Shown here piece after piece: positions 1 to 8,049 of a DNA stretch of 64,000 bases. The DNA comes from an uncultured Pseudomonadota bacterium (GTDB taxonomy: Bacteria > Myxococcota_A > UBA796 > SXON01). How positions within the stretch are numbered: position 1 is the stretch's first letter; each line of letters starts with the position of its first letter. The stretch covers positions 1-64,000 of the forward strand of contig CAIQVJ010000131.1 in NCBI GenBank assembly GCA_903875225.1. Direction: 5' to 3'. A model generated the notes under the pieces. That model was not told where the DNA came from, ran no database searches, and saw only the letters and a program-made list of their open reading frames with translations. The position numbers were made by a program, and so were the translations under genes.

Positions 1-320
1 CAGCTTCGACGCCTCGACCACTCGCCGTCCGCTGCGCGCTCCGCATCAAATCCGTAGCCGCGAGCCGCGAGTACGCGCGACCGGGGCCCCGTGAACTTCA
101 CCACGAGGAAGGCGGGGCGCAGCTTCGACGCCTCGACCACTCGCCGTCCGCTGCGCGCTCCGCATCAAATCCGTAGCCGCGAGCCGCGAGTACGCGCGAC
201 CGGGGCCCCGTGAACTTCCGCACCAGGAAGGCGGGGCGCAGCTGCGACGGCTCGACGACTCGCCGTCCGCTGCGCGCTCCGCATCAAATCCGTAGCCGCG
301 AGCCGCGAGTACGCGCGACC
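1..320. repeat. 119-bp tandem repeat, about 2.7 copies
   Basis: Copies start at 1, 120 and 239. The third stops at 320, immediately before the stop codon of the minus-strand gene at 321. A core from about the 20th base of each unit to the end of its CGCGCGACC segment is the same in all three copies. Units 1 and 2 differ mainly near positions 98-105 and 217-225, and unit 3 has a few changes at its start (for example 242 and 249). The array may continue beyond the left edge. Open frames cross it because the period is not a multiple of three and stops are rare in such DNA, but none resembles a protein family. No gene is called here. Confidence 0.9.
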
Positions 321-905
321 TCAGTCGCAGGAGGCGATGCCGAGGATCACCGAGAGCGTGGTGTCCGCCAGCAACTGCCGGTCGCCGTCGGATCGCTGGA
401 CGACCACGCCCGAGAGCGCGACCCGCGCGTCGTAGACGTACTGCGGGCCGGCGCAGTAGTCGTCGTATTCGCACACGTAGTCGGCCTCGACGGTCACGGT
501 GCCGGAGACCCCTTGCCAGGGGGTTCCGCTCCCGCCCGAAGCCGCGTCGCCGCAGCCCATCCAGGTGTAGCCCTCGGTGCCGCCGTCTTTGACGAGGTAG
601 ACGACGCTGGCGGGGCCGCGCACGTCGAGCGTGTAGGTCCAATCGTGACCCTCATCGACGTGATCACGCGGCAGGTCGAGGCCCAGCATGAGCTTCGCCT
701 GGTCATCCCCCGCCTCGATCCAGGCCCACCCACAGCCGGCGGCGTTGGCCTCGCCCCACACTCCGCACTCCGCGTCGCCGCTCCAGTCCAGCTCGCCGGA
801 GTCGGCGTGGACGTCGACATCGACGGGCCCGGTGTCGACGGGGATGGGGTCGTCCTCCCTGGAGGGCTGTGCACTGACCACGCAGGCAAGCAGAAGCGGG
901 AACAT
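321..905 (-). CDS. Small secreted or lipidated protein of unknown function
   Basis: The 194-residue product begins with a very short hydrophobic segment containing Leu-Leu-Ala-Cys at residues 5-8, which could be a lipobox, although no basic residue precedes it. An Asp/Val-rich spacer follows (PVDTGPVDVDVHADSG), then a compact domain with several cysteines and many Trp/Tyr residues. The short signal with an acidic spacer is like the lipoproteins elsewhere in this window. No family is recognised. The gene is last in the minus-strand run, 84 bp after argH, and its stop codon abuts the 119-bp tandem repeat. ATG at 905 is the first start in frame; I see no strong ribosome site. Confidence 0.6.
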   Translation of the reverse strand: MFPLLLACVVSAQPSREDDPIPVDTGPVDVDVHADSGELDWSGDAECGVWGEANAAGCGWAWIEAGDDQAKLMLGLDLPRDHVDEGHDWTYTLDVRGPASVVYLVKDGGTEGYTWMGCGDAASGGSGTPWQGVSGTVTVEADYVCEYDDYCAGPQYVYDARVALSGVVVQRSDGDRQLLADTTLSVILGIASCD

Positions 906-989
906 GGGGTCACGTATCGCACGACCCGGCTCACCGGCTCCGCGAGATTGTGGACGGACGCAGGTCGCGCCGCCAACACCGCACCATCG

Positions 990-2279
990 TCAGCCGGGCT
1001 GAAGCGCCTCCCAGCGAGCCTGCAGCAGGTCGATCTCGGCGTCCGGCACGGCATCCCCGCCTGGCGCCCCGGGCGTGAACCGTCCCTGCTTGATCTCGCG
1101 GCCCACCTCGCGGTACACCTCGCGGAACGGCTGGCCGGACGCCCGCGCCCGCGCGAAGGCCTCGGCCGTGGCGTACAGCTCCGGGTCCTGGGGCTGGGGC
1201 CGGGGATGCACTCCCCTCACCATCAGGGACGCCACGTGCAGCGTTTCCAGCCCCACCCTCACGCCGCGGAGCAGCGGTGCCTTGGTGTGCTGCAGATCGC
1301 GGTGGTAGCCACCCGGGAGCAGCGTGAGGTCCTCGATCTCCCGCTGGGCCGCCCGTACGCGATGCGCCTGCCCTCGCAGCAGCTCAGCGACGTCCGGGTT
1401 GCGCTTCTGCGGCATGATCGAGCTGCCCGTCGTCAGCGCGTCGTCCAGGGTGAGCAACGCGAACTCCGAGGTGGAGTACAGCGACACGTCCCAGGCGAGC
1501 CGGCCGACGAGGTGGGCCGAGGCCGCGAAGGCGCCGAGCACGGCAGACTCCACGAGCCCGCGCGTGAGCTGCGCCGCAGTCACGGGCTGCTCGGCGCTCC
1601 CAAACCCGAGGTCCCGCGCGATGCTGGCGCGCCCGGCGGCCGTGCCCATGGGCAGCGTGGAGCCGTACCCGGCAGCCGTGCCGAGCGGACACCGATCGGT
1701 GAGCGCCGCGGCGGCGTCGTAGAGCGCGGTCGCGTCGAGCAGCGCGCCAGCGTAGCCGGCGGCCCACAGCGCGTAGCTGGACGGCATGGCCCGCTGCAGG
1801 TGCGTGTACCCGGTGAGCCGCCCTGGGTGGGATCGGGCGAAGCCAAGCAGGTCGGAGACCAGATCGAGGTGGGCGGCGCGCCCCTCCGACACGCGCGCCC
1901 GCATCCAGAGCCGCAGGTCGGTGAGCACCTGGTCGTTGCGCGAGCGGCCCGTGTGCAGCTTCCCGGCCACCGGCCCCAGCCGCTCGGTCAGGAGCACTTC
2001 CACGGCGCTGTGCACATCTTCGAGCTCGGCGGGGATCACGAACCGCCCCCCGGCGATCTCCTGCGCGATCGTCCGCAACCCTTCCCGCAGCGTGTCGGCA
2101 TCCTCCGCCTCGAGCAGCCCAGCGCGCTCCTGAGCACCGACCCAGGCGATGGAGCCCAGCACATCTTCGGCCGCCCACGCCATGTCCGTCTGCGGGTCGT
2201 CCCCCACGGTGAACGCAGTGAGCCGGTCCGCCACTGGCGACGCGTGGCCCTCTCCCTTGTCCCACAACCGCCGGGTCAC
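990..2279 (-). CDS. argH: Argininosuccinate lyase
   Basis: This enzyme cleaves argininosuccinate to arginine and fumarate, the last step of arginine synthesis, in the cytoplasm. The fumarase/aspartase superfamily signature GSSIMPQKRNPDVAEL is at residues 285-300, with the catalytic serine in the flexible loop. HTGRSRNDQ is near 109-117 and TGYTHLQ near 156-162; both help form the substrate pocket. At 429 residues it is slightly shorter than the usual 455-470. The start is GTG at 2279, whose TG pairs with the TGA stop of the upstream argE-like gene in a GTGA overlap. That implies translational coupling of two arginine genes. Confidence 0.96.
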   Translation of the reverse strand: MTRRLWDKGEGHASPVADRLTAFTVGDDPQTDMAWAAEDVLGSIAWVGAQERAGLLEAEDADTLREGLRTIAQEIAGGRFVIPAELEDVHSAVEVLLTERLGPVAGKLHTGRSRNDQVLTDLRLWMRARVSEGRAAHLDLVSDLLGFARSHPGRLTGYTHLQRAMPSSYALWAAGYAGALLDATALYDAAAALTDRCPLGTAAGYGSTLPMGTAAGRASIARDLGFGSAEQPVTAAQLTRGLVESAVLGAFAASAHLVGRLAWDVSLYSTSEFALLTLDDALTTGSSIMPQKRNPDVAELLRGQAHRVRAAQREIEDLTLLPGGYHRDLQHTKAPLLRGVRVGLETLHVASLMVRGVHPRPQPQDPELYATAEAFARARASGQPFREVYREVGREIKQGRFTPGAPGGDAVPDAEIDLLQARWEALQPG

Positions 2280-3337
2280 GACAGGACCTCGTCAGCCACG
2301 GTCGCATACAGCCCTGCCGCCCGTTCCACCATCGCCGTCTCCACCCACTCGTCGCTCGTGTGCGAAACCTCCGACAACCCCGGCCCCCACTTGATGGCCG
2401 CGACGTTTCCGAGGTGTGCCCAATCCGACAGCGTCGGCGAGTGGAACTGGCGGGGCACGGCTCCGGACCTGGCCATCGCGTGCAGCGCGGCCACCAGCAC
2501 CGCAGCCCCTTCGGGCGTCTGCACCGGCTGGAATCGACCCGATCGCACGGTCACCTCGGCGCGTACGCTCGCACGAACGAGGTGCACGAGCTCGTCGTGG
2601 GTGTACGCAGGCGTGGTCCGCAGGTCCACGGTGTACCTCGCCTCCCCGGGGATCACGTTGTGGCGGTCGCCGGCAGAGCACACGGTCACGGCCAGCGTGG
2701 TGCGCCCCGCGGTCGCGTGCACGCGGTCGAGCCCCTGCGCCGCCAGGGCTTCCAGCGCCACGATGTCGTGCGCCGCTGTGTACAGCGCGTTGTCCGCGAG
2801 GTGTGGCCGTGCAGCGTGCCCGGCGCGGCCATGCGCCGTGGCGTCCAGGATCAGGAGCCCGTTCTGCGCGGTGGCGATGTCGAGCCCCGTGGGTTCGCCG
2901 ATGATCGCGAAGTCCGGCGCCGGCAGGCTCGGGAGGAACGCCTCCAGCCCCCCGCGCCCGACCTCCTCCTCGCACACGGCCGCAAACACGAGCCGCCCGG
3001 CTCGCGGGCGGGCCTCCAGGAATGCGACGGCCATGGCAGCGACGCTGGCCTTCGCGTCATTCGCGCCGAGCCCGTACAGGCGCCCGCCCTCGCGCGTCGG
3101 TACCCAGGGATCCCGCGTCCAGGCGGCAGTTGCGGGCACCGTGTCGACGTGCGAGCACAGCAGCAGCGTCGGCCCGGGCGAGCCCGAGTCGCGCACCACC
3201 ATCAGGTTCCGGTCGGCCCGGGTCGACCGCCACCCGCGATCGGCCATCCACGCCTCCAGCACATCCACGCACGGCCCCTCCTCGCGGGATGGCGACCGCG
3301 CGGCGACGAGGGCTTCGAGCAGGGGCAGCGGTGACAT
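2276..3337 (-). CDS. argE: M20-family deacylase, probable acetylornithine deacetylase
   Basis: A zinc-dependent M20 peptidase-family enzyme. Directly overlapping argH makes acetylornithine deacetylase (N-acetylornithine to ornithine plus acetate) the best assignment. The metal-binding core is visible: SHVDTVP with its His and Asp, the later bridging Asp in GANDAKAS, and the catalytic EE pair in VCEEEVG. A dimerisation-lid region with GRAGHAARP follows. The open frame extends much further upstream, but the family start is MSPLPLLEALV at 3337, 20 bp after the stop of the preceding TolB-like gene, giving 353 residues. Succinyl-diaminopimelate desuccinylase or LysK-type activity cannot be excluded from sequence. 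Confidence 0.88.
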   Translation of the reverse strand: MSPLPLLEALVAARSPSREEGPCVDVLEAWMADRGWRSTRADRNLMVVRDSGSPGPTLLLCSHVDTVPATAAWTRDPWVPTREGGRLYGLGANDAKASVAAMAVAFLEARPRAGRLVFAAVCEEEVGRGGLEAFLPSLPAPDFAIIGEPTGLDIATAQNGLLILDATAHGRAGHAARPHLADNALYTAAHDIVALEALAAQGLDRVHATAGRTTLAVTVCSAGDRHNVIPGEARYTVDLRTTPAYTHDELVHLVRASVRAEVTVRSGRFQPVQTPEGAAVLVAALHAMARSGAVPRQFHSPTLSDWAHLGNVAAIKWGPGLSEVSHTSDEWVETAMVERAAGLYATVADEVLS

Positions 3338-3357
3338 GGCGCCGGAGGGTGGACCCC

Positions 3358-4410
3358 TCAGATCTGCCCGGTGACGTCGATCACGTGGAGCTGGCGCCAG
3401 TCGGAGCCCGAGGTCGGGAGCGCGGTGAAGGCCAGGAACAAGCGGCCGCCCGAGGTGCTCACGGCGGCATCCCCGACGGCGGTGAGTCCGGTGTTGATCT
3501 GCTTCGTGCCGCTGCCGTCGAGCTTGGTCACGTACACGATGGCATCCGTGTTCGGGGCCATCGAGGTCCAGATCACCGCCGTTCCATCGGGCGTGAGCTG
3601 CGGTTGGCTGCGGAGCGGCAGTCGGATGTCCTTGGCCAGGGTGGTGGACGCAGAACCCCCGACGCCCAGCATGACCGCGATGTCCCAGTGGTCGTCCCCA
3701 CGCTCGTTCGTGAAGTACACCACCTTGTCGCCCGCGTACCGGGGGCGGCTCTGGTCGCCCGCCGCGTTCTTGAGTGGGAGCTGCGAGGCGGCGCCCGTCG
3801 TCCACGTGAACAGGTCCTCCGTGCCCTGGCTCTTCCGAGAGAACACCAGGGTCTTGCCGTCCGGAGCGAACCGCGGAGCGTTCTCCGGGAGCGCAGAGGC
3901 CATCGAGATCGTGGCTTTCCCGGTCGCCGAGGAGAACACGTAGATGTCCCCGGAGCCCGTCGCGCTCGACGTGTATGCCAGGCTGTTCCCGTCCGGCGAG
4001 ACCGTGGGCCAGGCGAGGTTGCCGGGCGCCTGGGTGATGTTGATGTACTCCGCAGGCGAGCTCGTCCCGGGGGAGAGGTAGTACAGGCGCGTGAGCCCAC
4101 CTGAATTTGCAGCCTCGAACAGGACCGGGCCCTTCGGGTGCCAGTTCGGGTTCGCGGCGTAGCTGCCGGTCGCCGAGAAGCTCGACGAGCTGCCCGGGAT
4201 CACGACCTTCGTCGCGGCGGCGGGGTTGCCGTTCGAGACACGCACGACGTACAGATCAACCTTGTCGGAGTTGTTGTTGACCTCGAAGGCCAGCCAACTG
4301 CCGTCAGGGGACCACTCGGGGTTCGAAGCGTGTCCGCCGCCCACCCATGTGACCTCGACCGCGAGGGCGGCTGGGGTGAGCATGGCAGTCAGCAACGTTG
4401 CGAGGAACAT
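3358..4410 (-). CDS. Secreted TolB-like beta-propeller protein
   Basis: The 350-residue product has a signal peptide (residues 1-17, ending LTPAALA) and then repeated PD40/WD40-like blades. Typical blade cores are NPEWSPDGSWLAFE, TVSPDGNSLAYTS, RFAPDGKTLVFSR and QLTPDGTAVIWTS, which are the TolB/DPP-IV type of propeller repeat. These proteins act in the periplasm or outside the cell, usually as protein-binding scaffolds. ATG at 4410 has a GGAGG ribosome site at the right distance. The gene sits between the peptide-transporter cluster and argE, so it may belong to either unit. It is not tolB itself, because the N-terminal TolB domain and the Tol-Pal genes are absent. Confidence 0.82.
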   Translation of the reverse strand: MFLATLLTAMLTPAALAVEVTWVGGGHASNPEWSPDGSWLAFEVNNNSDKVDLYVVRVSNGNPAAATKVVIPGSSSSFSATGSYAANPNWHPKGPVLFEAANSGGLTRLYYLSPGTSSPAEYINITQAPGNLAWPTVSPDGNSLAYTSSATGSGDIYVFSSATGKATISMASALPENAPRFAPDGKTLVFSRKSQGTEDLFTWTTGAASQLPLKNAAGDQSRPRYAGDKVVYFTNERGDDHWDIAVMLGVGGSASTTLAKDIRLPLRSQPQLTPDGTAVIWTSMAPNTDAIVYVTKLDGSGTKQINTGLTAVGDAAVSTSGGRLFLAFTALPTSGSDWRQLHVIDVTGQI

Positions 4411-4464
4411 CCTACCTCCGGAGATTTTCGATAGAATTCAGCGGGGACGCCGTGAGGCGAAAAG

Positions 4465-5709
4465 TCAATCGGACTTGCTCTGGGGCGCGAGCGTCAACGC
4501 GACCTGGCCCCACGGGTAAAGGCGATAGGAATCCGTCTGGGCGCCGCCTTCGAGCGTGGCAGCACCACTGAAGGACCCGGCATCGAACAGCGCGTAGGAG
4601 ACACTCGCGGCACCACCACCTGCCATGATTCTTCCACTCAAACGCTGGTAAGGGGCGTTCTGTTCCCCGAGGCCCGCAGAATCGACGCAGCTGGCATCGG
4701 ATGGGTTCGCCACGCAGTACCCGTCCGCGCCGGTGACCGAACCGCCCCCGATCCCCCAGATCGGGCCTGCCGCCGCCCAGAGCTTTCCGAAGCGAAAGCT
4801 GGCGGCCAGCCAGCCGTAGCCCATGTGGATCGAATTCCCCTTCACCGCCGTGGAGTCGGCGCTCTCGGTGACCTCGCCGTCGTACCGCGCGGCGCCGAAG
4901 AGGTCGTGGTACCCGACCTCCGCGAGCAGGCCGACGTGCCTTGTGAGCCCCATGTCGACGCCGACGCCGAGCCGGGCGCCGAGCCCCCCGAAGCTCGTGG
5001 CCTGCAGCCCGGCATCCGCGGAGGAGCCAGCGGAGTTCAGCGCGCCGGCCGTGAGCACGGCGACGCCTACGGTGGCGCGGGGGCCGACCCAGGCGAACTC
5101 GAACGCCTTGCTCTCTCCGGAACCCGGAGAAACCGTCACGCTGCCGGTGTCCTTGCCAGCGGCGATGGTGAACTCGTGGGTGCCGACAGAGTAGTCGCCG
5201 GTTGGCAGCAGGCCGTCGTAGTCCTGCTCCGCGGCCACGATGTTGTTGGCGATGGCGATGGAGGCGCGCTGATCCGGGGCGAACGGCGGAACCTTCGCGA
5301 CGATCGTGCGGTCGGCGCCGTACCGTTGGTCGTAGGCGATCTTCACGTGACCGTAGTTGGCGTCGATGTCTGCGAGTTGCTGCACGAACTCGGGAGTCGC
5401 ATCGATGCGCACGGCCTGGGAGAGGCGTGAGCGGGCTGCGGTGATGTCGCCGAGGTTCTGGGCCGCCTGGATGCCGAGGGTGAGCTCCTGCATCGTGAGC
5501 ACCTCCCCCGAGCTCTGCAGGACGATCAACTTCTGGAACTGGGCCTCCACCGCGCTCCAGGCATTGCGCTGGGCGAGCTTGCGCATCTCCTCCGACACGC
5601 GCACGTGCTCGGCCTTCTCGACCTCGCCCGCGTAGGCGTGCGGAACGAGCGCCGAGGACCCGAGCGCAGTGACGAGGAGCATCAGGACCGGGGTGGCGTA
5701 GCGGCTCAT
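4465..5709 (-). CDS. Secreted helical-repeat protein with C-terminal beta-barrel-like domain
   Basis: A 414-residue exported protein with a signal peptide at about 1-27 (VPHAYA cleavage region). Residues 28-120 are helical and TPR-like, with EVEKAEHVRVSEEMRKLAQR near the start. A beta-rich segment around 130-200 resembles PEGA-type surface domains. The rest has alternating hydrophobic and aromatic residues and Gly-rich turns typical of a small outer-membrane barrel, ending SYRLYPWGQVALTLAP. The start codon overlaps the stop of the upstream ATPase gene (ATGA at 5706-5709). That ties it to the ABC transporter and suggests an outer-membrane partner. No named family is recognised. Confidence 0.78.
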   Translation of the reverse strand: MSRYATPVLMLLVTALGSSALVPHAYAGEVEKAEHVRVSEEMRKLAQRNAWSAVEAQFQKLIVLQSSGEVLTMQELTLGIQAAQNLGDITAARSRLSQAVRIDATPEFVQQLADIDANYGHVKIAYDQRYGADRTIVAKVPPFAPDQRASIAIANNIVAAEQDYDGLLPTGDYSVGTHEFTIAAGKDTGSVTVSPGSGESKAFEFAWVGPRATVGVAVLTAGALNSAGSSADAGLQATSFGGLGARLGVGVDMGLTRHVGLLAEVGYHDLFGAARYDGEVTESADSTAVKGNSIHMGYGWLAASFRFGKLWAAAGPIWGIGGGSVTGADGYCVANPSDASCVDSAGLGEQNAPYQRLSGRIMAGGGAASVSYALFDAGSFSGAATLEGGAQTDSYRLYPWGQVALTLAPQSKSD

Positions 5710-6494
5710 GGGGCACCGGGGGAAGGTTCCTGCCAGGGATCCAGCAGGGAGCGGGTGTACGGGTGGGTGGGCGTATCCTTGCGGGGGTCGAAAGTCTCGA
5801 TCACACGGCCCTCCAGCATGACCACCACGCGGTGGCAGTAGGGGAAGGCGGCATCGAGGTCGTGCGTCACGAGGATACACCCGGCGCGCTCCGGGAGGTT
5901 GCCGACGAGGTCCTCCAGTACGGACGCGCGACGCTCTGGATCGAGGCCGGACGTGGGCTCGTCTGCCACGACGAGGCGTGGCTCCAGGGCGAGCACCCGC
6001 GCGAGGGTGACCCGGCGTTGCTCGCCGCCCGAGAGCTCTCGAGGAAGCGCATGGTGGCGGTGCGAGAGCCCGAGCCTCGCCAGCATCGCGGCGCCGCGCG
6101 CCACGGCGTCTCCCCGGGGGACGCGGGCGAGCACCTTGAGCGTCTCGACCACGTGCTCGAGCACCGTCTGCTGGGGATCCAGCGCAGCGAGCGCGTCCTG
6201 TGGCACGTACTGGTACGCGACCCGACGCACCTGCCTCTCCCGCTCGTCGAGGTTGTCCCACCGGCTGCCCTCGATCCAGATCTCGCCCGACGTGGGGCGC
6301 TCCAGGCCGAGCACGAGCCGGGAGACCGTGGTCTTCCCGGAGCCCGACTGCCCGACGAGCGCGACGACCTCGCCATCCGCCACCTCCAGATCCACATCCC
6401 GCACGGCTTCGACCTCTCTCGAAGCACTCCACGGATAAGCACCTGGAATTCGAAATGTCTTTCCAACCTTGCGGATGGAGATGAGGGGGATCAT
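5706..6494 (-). CDS. Peptide/nickel-type ABC transporter ATPase (DppF/OppF-like)
   Basis: One of the two ATPases of the Dpp/Opp-type transporter in this cluster. Walker A is GQSGSGKTT, the Q-loop region is VPQDALAALDP, the signature is LSGGEQRRVTLARVL, Walker B is RLVVADEPTSGLDP and the switch histidine is in VTHDLDA. The family hallmark HPYTRSLL appears near the C terminus, but the protein stops soon after. At 262 residues it lacks most of the usual C-terminal oligopeptide-binding extension of about 330-residue homologues. It overlaps its neighbours by ATGA on both sides, so synthesis is coupled to the other ATPase and to the barrel protein. Confidence 0.93.
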   Translation of the reverse strand: MIPLISIRKVGKTFRIPGAYPWSASREVEAVRDVDLEVADGEVVALVGQSGSGKTTVSRLVLGLERPTSGEIWIEGSRWDNLDERERQVRRVAYQYVPQDALAALDPQQTVLEHVVETLKVLARVPRGDAVARGAAMLARLGLSHRHHALPRELSGGEQRRVTLARVLALEPRLVVADEPTSGLDPERRASVLEDLVGNLPERAGCILVTHDLDAAFPYCHRVVVMLEGRVIETFDPRKDTPTHPYTRSLLDPWQEPSPGAP

Positions 6495-7228
6495 GGCGCC
6501 TGCACCGGGCCGACCAGGCGGACCACGCTGTCCGCGATGCGGGTGACCGTGTCCTCGTGGTGCGAGATGAGCAGGATGCCGCAGCCATGGGCCTTTCCGA
6601 CCGAGAGCAGCAGCTCGACGACCTGCCGGCGAAGCACGGGATCGAGACCCGTCTCCGGTTCATCAGCGAGCAACACCTGGGGGGCCGATGCCATCGCGAT
6701 CGCGAGCGCGGCGCGCTGGCACATTCCACCGGAGAGCTCCCCGGGCAATGAGCTGCACACGTGGGGTGCGAGGCCGACCTCGGCGAGCAATTCCACGATC
6801 AGCCCGGCGAGGTGGTTTGCCGGGATGGCCTTCTCCCGCCGCCCCACCGCGATCTCCATCTGGCGACCGATGGTCCGCCCCGGATTCAGGGCGCTGGACG
6901 CCGCCTGGGGGCTGTACGAGAGGTACCCTCCACGCATCGTCTCGGTCTCACGGGCGAGCCGCACCATGCCGCGCGCCCCGCCGTTGAGGTGGTCCTTGAA
7001 CCAGTCCCGCTCCGACCTCCCGGGGTACCTGAGGGTACCGCCGATCAGCCCAGGTTGAACATCCACAAGCCCCATGCAGGCGCGGGCGGTCACCGACTTT
7101 CCCGCCCCCGAGGGACCGCAGAGGGCGGTCACCTTGCCCGCCTCGACGACAATGCTCACGCCGTCCACGATCACCCGCCCAGGCCCACCGATGCGGAGCC
7201 GATCGACCTCGAGCAGCACCTGGGCCAT
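6491..7228 (-). CDS. Peptide/nickel-type ABC transporter ATPase (DppD/OppD-like), short
   Basis: The second ATPase of the transporter. Walker A is GPSGAGKS, the Q-loop is SYSPQAASSALNP, the signature is LSGGMCQRAALAIAMA, Walker B is QVLLADEPETGLDP and the switch histidine is in LISHHEDTV. The SALNP after the Q-loop is typical of the Dpp/Opp family. The protein is 245 residues and has no HPYT motif or C-terminal extension, which DppD proteins of about 325 residues normally carry. The reading frame is open far upstream, but ATG at 7228 shares one base with the stop of the permease gene (TGATG) and starts the conserved fold. Confidence 0.93.
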   Translation of the reverse strand: MAQVLLEVDRLRIGGPGRVIVDGVSIVVEAGKVTALCGPSGAGKSVTARACMGLVDVQPGLIGGTLRYPGRSERDWFKDHLNGGARGMVRLARETETMRGGYLSYSPQAASSALNPGRTIGRQMEIAVGRREKAIPANHLAGLIVELLAEVGLAPHVCSSLPGELSGGMCQRAALAIAMASAPQVLLADEPETGLDPVLRRQVVELLLSVGKAHGCGILLISHHEDTVTRIADSVVRLVGPVQAP

Positions 7229-8049
7229 CAGCGGGCCCTCGCTGCGTACGATCCGAGGCGGGCGAAGAGCACCACGCACCCCACCAGGAACAGGCCCGTG
7301 ACCAGCACGTGCCCGGTACCCAGGTTCGGGACGACGAGCGACGAGTACCCGATGTTGAGCAGGTCCGCCCAGGACCGCAGCGAGTCCGGATGTGTGAAGC
7401 TCGAGACCTCCTTCACAACCGAGAGGTAGGAGAGCGCCAGCTCCAGGAAGGTCACCTGGGTCATCGTCTCGCAGGCCTGCCGAACCACCACGGGGCGTAG
7501 GTTCAACGCCACGATGTGGTACAGGAAGATCCGGTTCCACGAGAAGCCGTGAGCGCGAAGCGCTTCGACGAAGCGCGCGCCCCCGAGTCGCTCCGACACC
7601 GCCGCCGCCTCGTCCATCGCGCCCGGACTGCACAACAGCGCCCACACCAGGGCGAGCGGCAGCAGTCCCCGCGCTGTCGACGGGATCAGCGTCGCCACCA
7701 CGAGGATCACCACCATCCGGGGCAGCGCTCCGAGCACCTCGCCGAACCCGGCCACGACCGTGTCCACGCGCGCATCGCCCACACAACGCAGAAGTCCGCC
7801 GAACACCCCCATCATGCCGACAGCCACGCCGGCGAGCACCGCAGGCAGCACGACCACGCGTGCGCCCTGCATCGCGTACTCCAGCAGCGGTCGACCGCTC
7901 CTGTCGGTGCCGAACGGCGGCGCCTCCGACCAGGACAGCAGCTTCCGGCTCATGTCGGAGTCCGAGAGGTGCTCGGGGGCCAGCCAGCCGAGGGCCACGA
8001 GCGTCGCGAAGATCGCGAGCGCCGCGAGGGCCGGCACCCACCGGTTCAC
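7228..8049 (-). CDS. Peptide-type ABC transporter permease (DppC/OppC-like)
   Basis: Inner-membrane permease of 273 residues with about six hydrophobic segments. The first lies at about residues 5-20. The soluble segment containing EAPPFGTDRSGRPLLEYAM is the DppC hallmark (FGTDxxGRD in relatives). The cytoplasmic coupling loop is EAAAVSERLGGARFVEAL followed by RAHGFSWNRIFLYHIV, a recognisable EAA motif with the usual Gly. The start is GTG at 8049, overlapping the stop of the DppB-like gene (GTGA). It pairs with the 8046-8999 product to form the translocation pore. Confidence 0.92.
   Translation of the reverse strand: MNRWVPALAALAIFATLVALGWLAPEHLSDSDMSRKLLSWSEAPPFGTDRSGRPLLEYAMQGARVVVLPAVLAGVAVGMMGVFGGLLRCVGDARVDTVVAGFGEVLGALPRMVVILVVATLIPSTARGLLPLALVWALLCSPGAMDEAAAVSERLGGARFVEALRAHGFSWNRIFLYHIVALNLRPVVVRQACETMTQVTFLELALSYLSVVKEVSSFTHPDSLRSWADLLNIGYSSLVVPNLGTGHVLVTGLFLVGCVVLFARLGSYAARAR

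Noticed and set aside
1..320. CRISPR array
   Set aside because: The units are adjacent, about 119 bp long and nearly identical throughout, with no unique spacers and no cas genes.
210..3374. 1054-codon open frame on the plus strand
   Set aside because: It is antisense to the clear argE and argH genes and shows no family pattern; stops are rare in such GC-rich DNA.
4412..5716. 434-codon minus-strand frame overlapping the exported barrel gene
   Set aside because: It is rich in Arg and Gly and out of frame with the gene that has a signal peptide and overlap-coupled start.
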